A stretch of 64,000 nt of DNA, taken from NCBI GenBank assembly GCA_035530135.1, contig DATKVJ010000133.1, positions 33,846 through 97,845 on the forward strand, given 5' to 3'. The DNA is from CAIYYX01 sp035530135 (lineage in GTDB: Bacteria; Pseudomonadota; Gammaproteobacteria; Burkholderiales; Rhodocyclaceae). Every line of letters starts with the position of its first letter. Position 1 is the first letter of the stretch. The translations under genes were made by a program, and so were the position numbers. A model generated the notes under the pieces. It saw only the letters and a list, made by a program, of their open reading frames with translations. It was not told where the DNA came from and did no database searches. Positions 1 to 8,113 of the stretch are shown here, in pieces.

Positions 1-912
1 GTCGAGCAGAGCTTCGCGCAAGCGGTGGTCGTTCGGGAACCCGGAGAGGGAGAGTCGTCGGGGCTCACTTCCTGGAGTTTCGGCGACCTGCCCGAGCTCC
101 AGGAAGTCACCGTTGCCGGCCGCAAGCTGGCCGGCTTCCCGGCCCTGGTGGACGGCGGCGAGAGCGTTTCCTTGCGCGTCTTCGATACCCCGGAGAAGGC
201 GCAGACGGAGCATCGCGCCGGTCTGCGCCGGCTGTTCGCGCTCGGCCTCAAGGAGCAGTTGAAGTATGTCCAGAAGAACCTCGGCGTGCGCGACCTGGTG
301 CTGCGGTGCATGAACCTGTTCTCCGAGCGGGAATTGCAGGAGCAGTTGCTCGCCGCGACCCTGGAGCGGACCTGCATGATGGCGCCGCTGCCGGCGAGTG
401 AGGTACAGTTCGAGCAACGCCTGGCCGCGGCGAAGCCGCGCATCGCGCTGGTGGCCCAGGAGATGGCCAGGCTCTCCGGCACCATCCTCGGCGAATACGC
501 GGTGTTGCAGAAGAAGCTCCCCGCGGCCAGGGCTTTCCCGACGGCGGTGGCCGACATCGCTGCCCAATGCGCTGCGCTGCTCGACAAGGGCTTCGTCCTG
601 GCCACGCCCTTCGAGCGTCTGCAGCACTTCCCGCGCTACCTCAAGGCGGCCTCCCTGCGTCTGGAAAAACTGCGCAGCGATCCGGCCAGGGACGCTGCGG
701 CGATGGGCGAGTGGCAGCGGCTCGCCAAACCCTTCGAGCGCGAACGCGCGGCGCGGCAGCGGGCCGGCGTAGCCGATCCCTTCCTGGAGGAGTTCCGCTG
801 GCTGCTGGAAGAACTGCGGGTGTCGCTATTCGCCCAGGAATTGCGTACGCCAACGCCGGTATCGGTGAAGCGGCTGAGCAAGACCTGGGAGTCGCGGGTC
901 CACCACCATTGA
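1..912 (+). CDS. hrpA: ATP-dependent RNA helicase HrpA, C-terminal part
   Basis: The reading frame is open from base 1, so the gene begins upstream of the window. The visible 303 codons match the C-terminal DUF3418 region of HrpA-type DEAH-box RNA helicases: 'SWSFGDLPE' near the start, then 'FPALVDGGESVSLRVFDTPE', 'GLRRLFALGLKEQLKYVQKNL', and a helical tail ending in 'LSKTWESRVHHH'. The helicase core (Walker A, DEAH) lies outside. HrpA uses ATP to remodel RNA–protein complexes in the cytoplasm. The next gene follows after 10 bp with a GAGGAG ribosome-binding site and may be cotranscribed. A GTG at 25 is an internal codon, not a start. Confidence 0.85.
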   Translation, partial: VEQSFAQAVVVREPGEGESSGLTSWSFGDLPELQEVTVAGRKLAGFPALVDGGESVSLRVFDTPEKAQTEHRAGLRRLFALGLKEQLKYVQKNLGVRDLVLRCMNLFSERELQEQLLAATLERTCMMAPLPASEVQFEQRLAAAKPRIALVAQEMARLSGTILGEYAVLQKKLPAARAFPTAVADIAAQCAALLDKGFVLATPFERLQHFPRYLKAASLRLEKLRSDPARDAAAMGEWQRLAKPFERERAARQRAGVADPFLEEFRWLLEELRVSLFAQELRTPTPVSVKRLSKTWESRVHHH

Positions 913-922
913 GGAGAAGACC

Positions 923-1723
923 ATGGGATTTGGCGCTATCATCATCGGCGATGAAATCATGCGCGGCAAGCGGGCCGACAAGCACTTTGCCAAGCTGATC
1001 GAACTGCTGGCGCTGCGCGGCCTGCACCTCGACTGGAGCGCTTATCTCGGCGACGACCGCCGCCGGCTGACCGAGACGCTCGCGCTCTCCCTCAAGACCG
1101 AGGATGTCGTATTTTGCTTCGGCGGCATCGGCGTGACCCCCGACGATCACACCCGCCAGGCCGCCGCCGCCGCGGCCGGCGTGCCGCTGAGCCTGCATCC
1201 CGAGGCGGAAGCCGAGATCCGCGCACGCTTTGCCCAGACGGGCACCGAGGTGACCCACGATCGCCTGCAGCTGGGCGAGTTCCCCGTCGGCAGCCGGATC
1301 ATCCCGAATCCCTTCAACCGCATCCCGGGCTTCTCGTTCGCCGACCACCACTTCTTTCCCGGTTTCCCGCAGATGGCCCACCCGATGCTGGAGTGGGTGC
1401 TCGACAGTTACTATCGCGAGCGCTTTCACCAAGTGCCGGAAGCGGAACGGGCGATCATCGTCTGGGAGGGCAACGAAGGCACATTGCTCGGCTTGATGCG
1501 CCGCATCGAAGCCACCCACGCCGGGATCTCGGTATTCAGCCTGCCTTCATTCGGCGGCGCCGCGAAGCGCCGCCATATCGAGCTCGGCGTCCGCGGCGAT
1601 CCGGCGCAGGTGCCTGCCGCGATGCTGGAGATCCGCGCCGAGGTGTCGCGCCTGGGCTTCCAGTGGGAGGAGCTGAAACCCCGGCCGGGGCCGGGGTCTG
1701 AGGAATCAAAACGCGAGCCCTGA
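923..1723 (+). CDS. Molybdopterin-binding/CinA-like domain protein
   Basis: 266-residue protein with the MoCF/MogA fold found at the N-terminus of CinA. It begins 'GAIIIGDEIMRGKRAD' and has 'FGGIGVTPDDHTRQA' at about residues 67–81, the family GG(I/L)GxTxDD loop. It lacks the C-terminal amidohydrolase (PncC) domain of full CinA. Such stand-alone proteins are usually annotated competence/damage-inducible protein A-like, and their real substrate is uncertain. GAGGAG lies just upstream of the ATG. It follows hrpA directly and converges on the phasin gene. Its TGA lies in the loop of a hairpin that probably ends the phasin transcript. Confidence 0.75.
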   Translation: MGFGAIIIGDEIMRGKRADKHFAKLIELLALRGLHLDWSAYLGDDRRRLTETLALSLKTEDVVFCFGGIGVTPDDHTRQAAAAAAGVPLSLHPEAEAEIRARFAQTGTEVTHDRLQLGEFPVGSRIIPNPFNRIPGFSFADHHFFPGFPQMAHPMLEWVLDSYYRERFHQVPEAERAIIVWEGNEGTLLGLMRRIEATHAGISVFSLPSFGGAAKRRHIELGVRGDPAQVPAAMLEIRAEVSRLGFQWEELKPRPGPGSEESKREP

Positions 1724-1732
1724 TCGGGCTCG
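1707..1732 (-). terminator. Rho-independent terminator of the phasin gene
   Basis: Perfect 7-bp stem CGAGCCC/GGGCTCG (1714–1720 and 1726–1732) with a 5-nt loop. On the minus strand it is followed by CGTTTTG. It sits 12 bp beyond the phasin stop, between two converging genes, and contains the stop codon of the plus-strand gene. Confidence 0.55.
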
Positions 1733-1744
1733 ATGGCGCGCCGG

Positions 1745-2299
1745 TCAGGCAGCCTTCTTGACCTTGGCGGCGGCGCCGGCGGCCTTGACGGTGGCGCTGG
1801 TGGCGGCGGCCATGTTGGCTTCGGCGATCTCGGCGACCTGCTTGGCCGCCTTGCTCATGCTGTCATAAGCCGAATTGGCCGCAGCGATCGCGGACTTGAC
1901 GGCGGCGACGGCGACGTCGGAGCCGGCCGGGGCGTTCTTGGCAGCCTTGTCGAGGGCGGAGGCGACGTTCCTGTTTACTTCGGCGAATTGCGACTCGATG
2001 ATCTTCGACACTTCTTCCTGCGTCCGGGTGGCGATCTCATAGACGCCGCGCGAGTAGGCGATGAGCTTCTCGACCGAAGGCTGGGCCAGAGTGGTCTGCA
2101 GACCGACCAACTGTTGTACGTCCTTGACGCCCAGCAATGCCTTGGCGTTTGCCATGCCGTCCTCAAGGAAGGAACGGGCGGTATTGAGATTCAGTGCGGC
2201 GAGCCGTTCGGCGCTGGCGAAAGCGGTGTTGGCCAGGGTCAGAAAGGTTTCGACGTTGGCTTTGTTGGCGCTGGCGAGGTTCTCAGGGGTGGCGATCAT
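1745..2299 (-). CDS. phaP: Phasin family protein (PHA granule-associated)
   Basis: 184 residues, almost wholly helical, with the PhaP/phasin-2 pattern: 'ETFLTLANTAFASAERLAALNL' near the start, 'YEIATRTQEEVSKI' in the middle, and an Ala/Lys-rich tail ending AAKVKKAA. Phasins coat polyhydroxyalkanoate granules and limit coalescence. The ATG has a good AAGGAGAG site eight bases upstream. A near-consensus sigma-70 promoter lies about 75 bp upstream, and a hairpin terminator follows, so it is probably a strongly expressed single-gene unit. No PHA synthase is in the window. The phasin call is firm; the numbered paralogue is not. Confidence 0.88.
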   Translation of the reverse strand: MIATPENLASANKANVETFLTLANTAFASAERLAALNLNTARSFLEDGMANAKALLGVKDVQQLVGLQTTLAQPSVEKLIAYSRGVYEIATRTQEEVSKIIESQFAEVNRNVASALDKAAKNAPAGSDVAVAAVKSAIAAANSAYDSMSKAAKQVAEIAEANMAAATSATVKAAGAAAKVKKAA

Positions 2300-2373
2300 G
2301 ATTCTCTCCTTGAATTGATGGAATTAGCGTGCTGCCTCCCGACCTGATGAATGTTGCGGCGCAGCATGGTTTC

Positions 2374-2401
2374 ATTATAGAAAGGAAATAACCGTTGTCA
2401 A
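2374..2401 (-). promoter_or_regulatory. Sigma-70 promoter of the phasin gene
   Basis: On the minus strand TTGACA (2396–2401) is separated by 16 bp from TATAAT (2374–2379). Both hexamers are exact consensus. It lies in an AT-rich patch upstream of the phasin ATG, consistent with high constitutive expression. Confidence 0.75.
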
Positions 2402-2541
2402 GTTATTTTTGTGCAGCGCAGCAATATTAGGGTATTATGATTTATTGTTTTGTTAACAATCTCTTGCTTTCTGATCCCGAGTATCAGCCGGCACCGAGAA
2501 GGGCGACGTTGCGGCACTGCATCGAGTCTGGCAGGTGCTCC

Positions 2542-3318
2542 TCAGGCATTCTTGAAGTCCGGCTTGCGCTTTTCAACGAAGGCGGACATGCCTTCCTTCC
2601 GGTCTTCCAGGGCAAAGGCGGCATGAAAGGTCCGGCGCTCGAACAGCAGGCCCTCGGCGAGCGAGGATTCGAAAGCGCGATTGACGGACTCCTTGATCAT
2701 CATCACCACCGGCAAAGAGAAGCCGGCGATCGTCGCTGCAGCAGCCAGGGCCTCATCGATCAATTTGTCCGCAGGGACGATGCGCGAGACCAATCCCGCG
2801 CGTTCGGCTTCGGCCGCATCCATCAGACGCGAGCTCAGGCACATGTCCATCGCCTTGGCCTTGCCGACCGCGCGCGGCAAGCGCTGGGTGCCCCCGGCGC
2901 CGGGCAGGATCCCGAGCTTGATCTCGGGCTGGCCGAATTTGGCGTTGTCGGCGGCGATGATGAAGTCGCACATCATCGCCAGCTCGCAACCGCCGCCCAG
3001 CGCAAAGCCGGCCACCGCGGCGATGATCGGTTTGCGGCAACGGCCGACGCGATCCCAGTTGCGGCTGATGTAATTGGCCTGGTACACGTCCATATAACCC
3101 CAGTCCTTCATCGCCGCTATGTCGGCACCGGCGGCGAAGGCCTTCTCAGAGCCGGTGATGACGATGCAGCCGACGTCGTCGTCGGCCTCGAAACCGTCCA
3201 GCGCGATGCCTACTTCGTCGATCAGGGCATCATTGAGCGCATTCATGGCCTTGGGCCGATTCAGCGTGATCAGCCCGACCTTGCCCCGACCTTCGACGAT
3301 GATGTTTTCGTAAGCCAT
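2542..3318 (-). CDS. Enoyl-CoA hydratase (crotonase family)
   Basis: 258 residues with all canonical hydratase features: 'ITLNRPKAMNALN' at the N-terminus, the oxyanion-hole segment 'AFAAGADIAAM', 'ALGGGCELAMMCD' with the first catalytic Glu, and 'GQPEIKLGILPGAGGTQRL' with the second. It should hydrate trans-2-enoyl-CoA in beta-oxidation, and is close to short-chain EchA/PaaF types. An ATG at 3324 overlaps the lptA stop, but AGGAG lies only 2 nt from it; the ATG at 3318 is 8 nt away and gives the usual 'MAYENI' start, so I chose that. Its place directly after lptA is where lptB normally sits in related genomes. Confidence 0.88.
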   Translation of the reverse strand: MAYENIIVEGRGKVGLITLNRPKAMNALNDALIDEVGIALDGFEADDDVGCIVITGSEKAFAAGADIAAMKDWGYMDVYQANYISRNWDRVGRCRKPIIAAVAGFALGGGCELAMMCDFIIAADNAKFGQPEIKLGILPGAGGTQRLPRAVGKAKAMDMCLSSRLMDAAEAERAGLVSRIVPADKLIDEALAAAATIAGFSLPVVMMIKESVNRAFESSLAEGLLFERRTFHAAFALEDRKEGMSAFVEKRKPDFKNA

Positions 3319-3323
3319 GTTCA

Positions 3324-3911
3324 TTACTCCTGAGCTGGGGTTGTGACTCCCGGCGCCGCCTTGGCCGGTGCCGTACTGTCGCTGCGCCTGGGTTGGATCA
3401 CGGCACGGACCCGGTTGTCCTGGCCCGGACCCGAAGGCGCGATGGTGCCGGCCGGGCCGCTGGTGACCAGATAGTTCTCGGTCTTGCCGTCGTAGGAAAT
3501 GTACTGGCCGCGCACCTCGTCTCGTCCGCTCTTGATATGGGCGCGCAGGAAGAACTGGGCCTTCTCGGTCTTGCCGTCGTATTCGATGCGTTCGGCTTCA
3601 CCCTCGATGTAATCATTCCTGCCGTCGCGCTTCTGGCGGAAGTGGGCCAAACCATCCTCGCCGCCGGTCGCCACGCCGGCCTGAAAGCCGTCTGCATCCT
3701 GGGTGACGACCAGCTTCGCGGCACGGATCTGCAGCGTACCCTGGGTGAGCTGAACATGGCCTTCGAAGGTGTGGAGCTTCTTGGCGTCATCCACGGTGAT
3801 GCGATCCGCTTCGAGGACGACCGGCTTGTCGCGGTCCGCCTTCTCCGCCAGGGCCGTGACGGGGCTGGCGAGCAAGCAGCCAAGGATGATCATGCCGGCG
3901 ACAGGTTTCAT
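3324..3911 (-). CDS. lptA: LPS transport periplasmic protein LptA
   Basis: 195 residues with a signal peptide (MKPVAGMIILGCLLASPVTALA) and the OstA/LptA core: 'KPVVLEADRITVDDAKKLHTFEGHV', 'TLQIRAAKLVV', 'IEGEAERIEYDGKTEKAQFF', 'GQYISYDGKTENYLV'. LptA forms the periplasmic beta-jellyroll bridge that carries LPS from LptBFGC to LptDE. Its start overlaps the lptC stop by 4 bp (ATGA), showing translational coupling. The tail after about residue 165 is low-complexity Pro/Ala-rich. No lptB follows, unlike the usual kdsDC-lptCAB order. Confidence 0.9.
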   Translation of the reverse strand: MKPVAGMIILGCLLASPVTALAEKADRDKPVVLEADRITVDDAKKLHTFEGHVQLTQGTLQIRAAKLVVTQDADGFQAGVATGGEDGLAHFRQKRDGRNDYIEGEAERIEYDGKTEKAQFFLRAHIKSGRDEVRGQYISYDGKTENYLVTSGPAGTIAPSGPGQDNRVRAVIQPRRSDSTAPAKAAPGVTTPAQE

Positions 3912-4489
3912 GGGGTAGCGACCTTGTTTCGGTAAATGATGCCGTGGGCCTTGCCCGTCAGTTGGAAAACCTGGGCCTTGTTGTTGACCTCGAGGCCGCC
4001 GCCGGTGATGACGCTCTGGCCCTGGGTGATGGTGACCGGTACGTTGCTGCGGGCGATTTCCTGGTCGGGATAGACATTCAGCTCGGTGGTGGTCACCACC
4101 AGTTCCGGGCTGTCCGCGGTGGCTGCGCGCACCAGACGCACGTCGCCGACGAGGCGGACTTCCTTGCCTTCCTTGGTGAGCCAGGCCTGTCGGGCGGTGA
4201 CCTGGGTCCGCCGGTCGGCGCCGTAATAGGTCAGCGCCGGCGCGCTCACCTCGGTGCTGTCGTCATCGGTGTAATGGAGCATCTTCTGCGCGGTCAGCAC
4301 CTGCTGCAGTCCACCGTCGAGGTTGTAGCGACGCACCGTGAAGTTGTTGACGATGAAGTCGGGGTCGTGGCGCCCCCGGCCGTCGTCGCGGACAGCGTCG
4401 CTCTGGGTGGTACGCTCGAGCCAGAAGGTGAGGGCGGCCAAGAGCATCAACAGCAGCAGCGGCAACAGGTTGGTGCTGGAGAGCTTCAT
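3908..4489 (-). CDS. lptC: LPS export system protein LptC
   Basis: 193 residues with one N-terminal membrane anchor (about residues 8–24, LLPLLLLMLLAALTFWL) and a periplasmic LptC fold: 'DFIVNNFTVRRYNLDGGLQQVLTAQKMLHYTDDDSTEV', then 'LVGDVRLV' and 'VYPDQEIARSNVPVTITQGQSVITG'. LptC passes LPS from the LptBFG ABC transporter to LptA. It overlaps kdsC upstream and lptA downstream by 4 bp each, so the four genes kdsD-kdsC-lptC-lptA form one translationally coupled operon for Kdo supply and LPS export. Confidence 0.9.
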   Translation of the reverse strand: MKLSSTNLLPLLLLMLLAALTFWLERTTQSDAVRDDGRGRHDPDFIVNNFTVRRYNLDGGLQQVLTAQKMLHYTDDDSTEVSAPALTYYGADRRTQVTARQAWLTKEGKEVRLVGDVRLVRAATADSPELVVTTTELNVYPDQEIARSNVPVTITQGQSVITGGGLEVNNKAQVFQLTGKAHGIIYRNKVATP

Positions 4490-5019
4490 AGGCGGGGCGC
4501 CAGATAAGGAGCCAAGGCGGCATCGAGCTTGCCTTGGGCCGAGAGAATCAGTTCGCAGACTTCGCGCACGGCGCCGCGCCCGGCGGTTGCCCGGGAGACG
4601 TAATCGACGCGCTCTCGCACCGCCGCGTGGCCGCCGGGGACGCTGGCGGAAAAGCCGCAGGCACAGAGCAGCGGCAGATCGACCACGTCGTCGCCCATGT
4701 AACCGACGTCGGCAAAGTCCAGCCCCAGGCCGTCCAACAGCCCCTGCATGGCGCTGCGCTTGTCCGCGACGCCCTGGCAGAGCAAGTCGATGCCGAGGTT
4801 TTGCGCACGCAGCTCCACCGCGCGCGAGCTTCGCCCAGTGATGATGGCGAGCCGGATGCCGGCACCGGCGAGCATCTTCAGGCCGTGACCGTCGATGCTG
4901 CTGAAAGCCTTCATCTCGTCGCCCTGGGCCGTGAAGTAGAGCGTGCCGTCGGTTAGCACGCCGTCGACGTCGAAGGCCATCAGCTTCAGTTTGCGTGCGC
5001 GGTCCGGGGTGGGCATCAC
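4486..5019 (-). CDS. kdsC: 3-deoxy-D-manno-octulosonate 8-phosphate phosphatase KdsC
   Basis: 177 residues, a cap-less HAD phosphatase of the KdsC type: 'LMAFDVDGVLTDG' holds the nucleophile and acid/base aspartates, 'FSSIDGHGLKMLAGAGIRLAIITGRSS' holds motif II, and 'GYMGDDVVDLPLL' holds the metal-binding motif. It releases phosphate from Kdo-8-P to give Kdo for LPS inner core. Length is normal for the family. It overlaps kdsD by 4 bp upstream and lptC by 4 bp downstream. Confidence 0.93.
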   Translation of the reverse strand: MMPTPDRARKLKLMAFDVDGVLTDGTLYFTAQGDEMKAFSSIDGHGLKMLAGAGIRLAIITGRSSRAVELRAQNLGIDLLCQGVADKRSAMQGLLDGLGLDFADVGYMGDDVVDLPLLCACGFSASVPGGHAAVRERVDYVSRATAGRGAVREVCELILSAQGKLDAALAPYLAPRL

Positions 5020-6017
5020 ACCACCTTGGCGCGGAACAGGTCGTGCATGTTGAGTGCGCCGCAGAGGCCGCCGTCAGCGTCTACGACCAGCAACTGCAGG
5101 ATCTTGTGCTCCTCCATCAGTTGCACCGCCTCGACCGCGAGGCGCTCGGGCAGGATGGTGCGCGGCCGGCGCGTCATGACCTCCCCGACCGAGGTATGGC
5201 GCAGATCGCCGAACTTCTCCATGGCGCGGCGCAGGTCGCCATCGGTGAAGATGCCAGCGAGCGCCTGATCTTCCGAGATGACGGCGGTCATCCCCATGCC
5301 GCCCCTCGAAATGGCCGTGATCGCCTCGGGCACCGACGTTTTTTCACCCACCCTCGGCACGGAGAGCGCCGGGCGCATGACGTCCCGGACGTGGGTCAGC
5401 AGCCTGCGGCCGAGCGCGCCGCCGGGATGGGAACGGGCGAAGTCCGCGGCCGAGAAGCCCCGGGCATCCAGGAGCGCCACGGCCAGCGCGTCGCCCAGCG
5501 CCAGCGCCGCCGTCGTGCTGGCGGTGGGGGCGAGATTGAGCGGGCAGGCTTCCTCCTTGACGCCGGCGTCGAGATAGGCGTCTGCTTCCCTGGCCAGCGA
5601 CGATTGCGGATTGCCGGAGATCGCGATCAGCCGGGCGCCCTGGCGCTTGATGAGCGGCACGATGGTCAGCAGTTCGTCGTTCTCGCCGGAGTAGGACAGG
5701 GCGATCAGCACGTCGTCCTGGGTGATCATCCCCAGGTCGCCATGCACCGCTTCGGCGGCGTGCACAAAATGTGCAGGGGTCCCTGTGCTGGCCAGGGTCG
5801 CCGCGATCTTGCGGGCGATGTGGCCGGACTTGCCGATGCCGCTGACGATGACCCGACCGCGGCAGGCCAAGATCAGTTCGAGCGCGCTGAGAAAGCCGCA
5901 GCCCAAGCCATCGCCCAGGGCGGCAACCGCTTCTGCTTCGATCTGCAGCACCCGTCGGGCCATGTCCAGGGCGCGCGAGTTGGCAGGGGTGGCAGTGGGC
6001 TTGCCGGTTTGGCTCAT
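5016..6017 (-). CDS. kdsD: D-arabinose-5-phosphate isomerase (KdsD/KpsF/GutQ)
   Basis: 333 residues: an N-terminal SIS sugar-isomerase domain ('VSGIGKSGHIARKIAATLASTGTPAHFVHAAEAVHGDLG', about 57–95) followed by two CBS domains (about 205–333, ending 'ALNMHDLFRAKVV'). It converts ribulose-5-P to arabinose-5-P, the first step of Kdo synthesis. It is the first gene of the kdsDC-lptCA operon. A TATAAT (6045–6050, minus strand) lies about 28 bp upstream of the ATG, in the short spacer shared with the divergent antiporter gene. Confidence 0.93.
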   Translation of the reverse strand: MSQTGKPTATPANSRALDMARRVLQIEAEAVAALGDGLGCGFLSALELILACRGRVIVSGIGKSGHIARKIAATLASTGTPAHFVHAAEAVHGDLGMITQDDVLIALSYSGENDELLTIVPLIKRQGARLIAISGNPQSSLAREADAYLDAGVKEEACPLNLAPTASTTAALALGDALAVALLDARGFSAADFARSHPGGALGRRLLTHVRDVMRPALSVPRVGEKTSVPEAITAISRGGMGMTAVISEDQALAGIFTDGDLRRAMEKFGDLRHTSVGEVMTRRPRTILPERLAVEAVQLMEEHKILQLLVVDADGGLCGALNMHDLFRAKVV

Positions 6018-6044
6018 GTTGGCTATGCAGTTATGATCTTGCCA

Positions 6045-6050
6045 ATTATA
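6045..6050 (-). promoter_or_regulatory. Putative -10 box for the kdsD–lptA operon
   Basis: Exact TATAAT on the minus strand in the 52-bp spacer between kdsD and the divergent Kef-type gene. No convincing -35 at 17 bp spacing is visible, so only the -10 is called. The same AT patch could serve the opposite strand. Confidence 0.4.
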
Positions 6051-6069
6051 ACCGCGCCGCTGCCTTTAC

Positions 6070-8046
6070 ATGGGCAACACCCTCGAACTCGTCGTGCTAC
6101 TCCTGGCCTCGGCCGTGCTGGTGATCGCGCTGTTCCGCGCGCTCAATCTGCCGCCGGTGCTAGGCTACCTGCTGGTCGGCGCGGCCATCGGGCCGCACGC
6201 GGGCAATCTCCTACCCGAGTCGGCCGAGCCGCGCCGGTTGGCGGAGTTCGGCGTGGTGTTCCTGATGTTTACCATCGGCCTCGAATTCTCCCTGCCGCGG
6301 CTCACGAGCATGAAACGCATCGTCTTCGGCCTTGGCCTGGCGCAGGTATTGGTCACCGCGGCCGCGATCCTACTCGCCGCCTGGTCGTTGGGGCTGTCGT
6401 GGCAAGGGGCGCTGGCGCTAGGCGGCGCGCTGGCGATGTCATCGACCGCGGTGGCCAGCAAGCTCCTGGTGGAACGCGCGGAGCTGGACTCCGCCCACGG
6501 CAGTCAGGTCATGGGCGTGCTGCTGTTCCAGGACATCGCCGTGGTGCCGCTGTTGATTCTCCTGCCGGCGCTCGCCGGCGCTAGCGATTCGCTCGCTGGA
6601 ACGCTGGGCACAGCCGCGTTGAAGGCAGCTGCGGTGCTGGCCGTGGTGCTGTTCTTCGGGCAGCGCCTGATGCGCGCGTGGTTTACCGTCGTCGCCAGGC
6701 GCAAATCGGCCGAGCTGTTCATGTTGAACGTGCTGCTGATCACCCTGGGTCTGGCCTATCTGACCCAACTCGCCGGCCTGTCGCTGGCGCTGGGCGCCTT
6801 CCTGGCGGGAATGCTGATCTCCGAGACGGAATACCGCTTCGAGGTCGAGCAGGACATCAAGCCGTTCCGCGACGTGTTGCTCGGCCTGTTTTTCATCACC
6901 ATCGGCACCCTCCTCGATCCGGGCCTGATCGCGGCCCATTTCCTGGCGGTCATCGCCGTGCTGGCCGGATTGCTGGCGCTGAAGCTTTTCATCGCCGCCG
7001 GTCTAGCGCGGCTGTTCGGCGCGGCGCCCGGGGAGGCGCTGCGCACCGGCCTGTGGCTTTGCGCCGGCGGCGAGTTCGGCTTCGTGCTCCTGGGGCTGGT
7101 GATCGATCAGCGGCTGGTCGGCGGCGACCAGGTGCAGGTGGTGCTGGCCGCGCTGGTGCTGTCGCTGTTGGCCCTGCCGCTGCTGATCCACTTCAGCGAC
7201 CGGATCGTGCTGCGCCTGATCGCCTCGGAATGGCTGATGCGCTCGATCGCCCTGACCCAGATCGCCGCCCGCTCGATCACCAGCGACAAACACGCCATCC
7301 TCTGCGGCTACGGCCGGACCGGTCAGCACCTGGCGCGTTTCCTGGAAAAGGAGAACGTCTCCTACGTTGCGCTCGATCTCGACCCGGAGCGCGTGCGCGA
7401 AGCGGCTGCGGCCGGCGATACCGTGGCCTACGGCGATGCCTCCAGGCGCGAGTCCTTGATCGCAGCCGGCATTCATCGCGCCGATGTGGTGGTGGTGACT
7501 TCGAACGATCCCCAGCTCGCCCTGCGGGTACTCCACCACGTGCGCGAGTTGCGGCCGGGACTGCCGGTGGTGGTGCGCGCCGCCGAGGACTCGGACGTCG
7601 AGCGCTTCGCCGCCGCCGGAGCGGCGGAGGTGGTGCCCGAGGCGCTGGAGTCCTCGGTGATGCTGGCAACCCACGCCCTGGCACTGCTCGGCGTGCCCAT
7701 GCATCGCGTCATCAAGCGTCTGCGCGAGATGAGGGAGCAGCGCTATGTGCTGCTGCGCGGCTTCTTTCACGGCGCCACCGACAGCAGCGATCAACTCTCC
7801 GAGGCGCAGCAGCCGCGCCTGCATTCGGTCGTGCTGACGACGGGTGCGCGCGGCATCGGTAGCCATCTGGGAGAGCTGGCGCTGGACGAAGTCGGGGCGA
7901 CCGTCTCGGCCATCCGCCGTCGCGGTATCCGTCGCGTCGATTGCGGTCCCGAGACCCGCCTCGAGGCCGGCGATGTCGTCGTCGTGCTTGGGGTGCCCAC
8001 GGCCGTGGCGGCGGCCGAGGAGCGCTTGCTCAAGGGTCGGGTTTAG
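6070..8046 (+). CDS. Kef-type K+/H+ antiporter (CPA2 family)
   Basis: 658-residue inner-membrane protein. Residues 1–385 hold about twelve hydrophobic helices of the Na+/H+ exchanger fold, with 'LPPVLGYLLVGAAIGPHAGNLLP' early and 'LFFITIGTLLDP' later. Residues about 410–530 form a TrkA-N/RCK domain ('HAILCGYGRTGQHLARFLEKENV', a Rossmann GxGxxG variant). The end (about 575–655) is a TrkA-C domain. This is the KefB/KefC/YbaL architecture, which exports K+ in exchange for H+ under RCK control. No KefF/KefG partner is adjacent, so glutathione gating cannot be assumed. The ATG lies 52 bp from the divergent kdsD. Confidence 0.85.
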   Translation: MGNTLELVVLLLASAVLVIALFRALNLPPVLGYLLVGAAIGPHAGNLLPESAEPRRLAEFGVVFLMFTIGLEFSLPRLTSMKRIVFGLGLAQVLVTAAAILLAAWSLGLSWQGALALGGALAMSSTAVASKLLVERAELDSAHGSQVMGVLLFQDIAVVPLLILLPALAGASDSLAGTLGTAALKAAAVLAVVLFFGQRLMRAWFTVVARRKSAELFMLNVLLITLGLAYLTQLAGLSLALGAFLAGMLISETEYRFEVEQDIKPFRDVLLGLFFITIGTLLDPGLIAAHFLAVIAVLAGLLALKLFIAAGLARLFGAAPGEALRTGLWLCAGGEFGFVLLGLVIDQRLVGGDQVQVVLAALVLSLLALPLLIHFSDRIVLRLIASEWLMRSIALTQIAARSITSDKHAILCGYGRTGQHLARFLEKENVSYVALDLDPERVREAAAAGDTVAYGDASRRESLIAAGIHRADVVVVTSNDPQLALRVLHHVRELRPGLPVVVRAAEDSDVERFAAAGAAEVVPEALESSVMLATHALALLGVPMHRVIKRLREMREQRYVLLRGFFHGATDSSDQLSEAQQPRLHSVVLTTGARGIGSHLGELALDEVGATVSAIRRRGIRRVDCGPETRLEAGDVVVVLGVPTAVAAAEERLLKGRV

Positions 8047-8113
8047 CACCTGCTCCTCGGCATAAACACCCGGGGTTGTCACCGGATAGAAGCTTCCTGA
8101 TGACAAACGGGCA

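Noticed and set aside
4995..6584. 529-codon plus-strand open frame opposite kdsD
   Set aside because: Antisense shadow over kdsD and the antiporter start. Composition and lack of domains argue against a gene.
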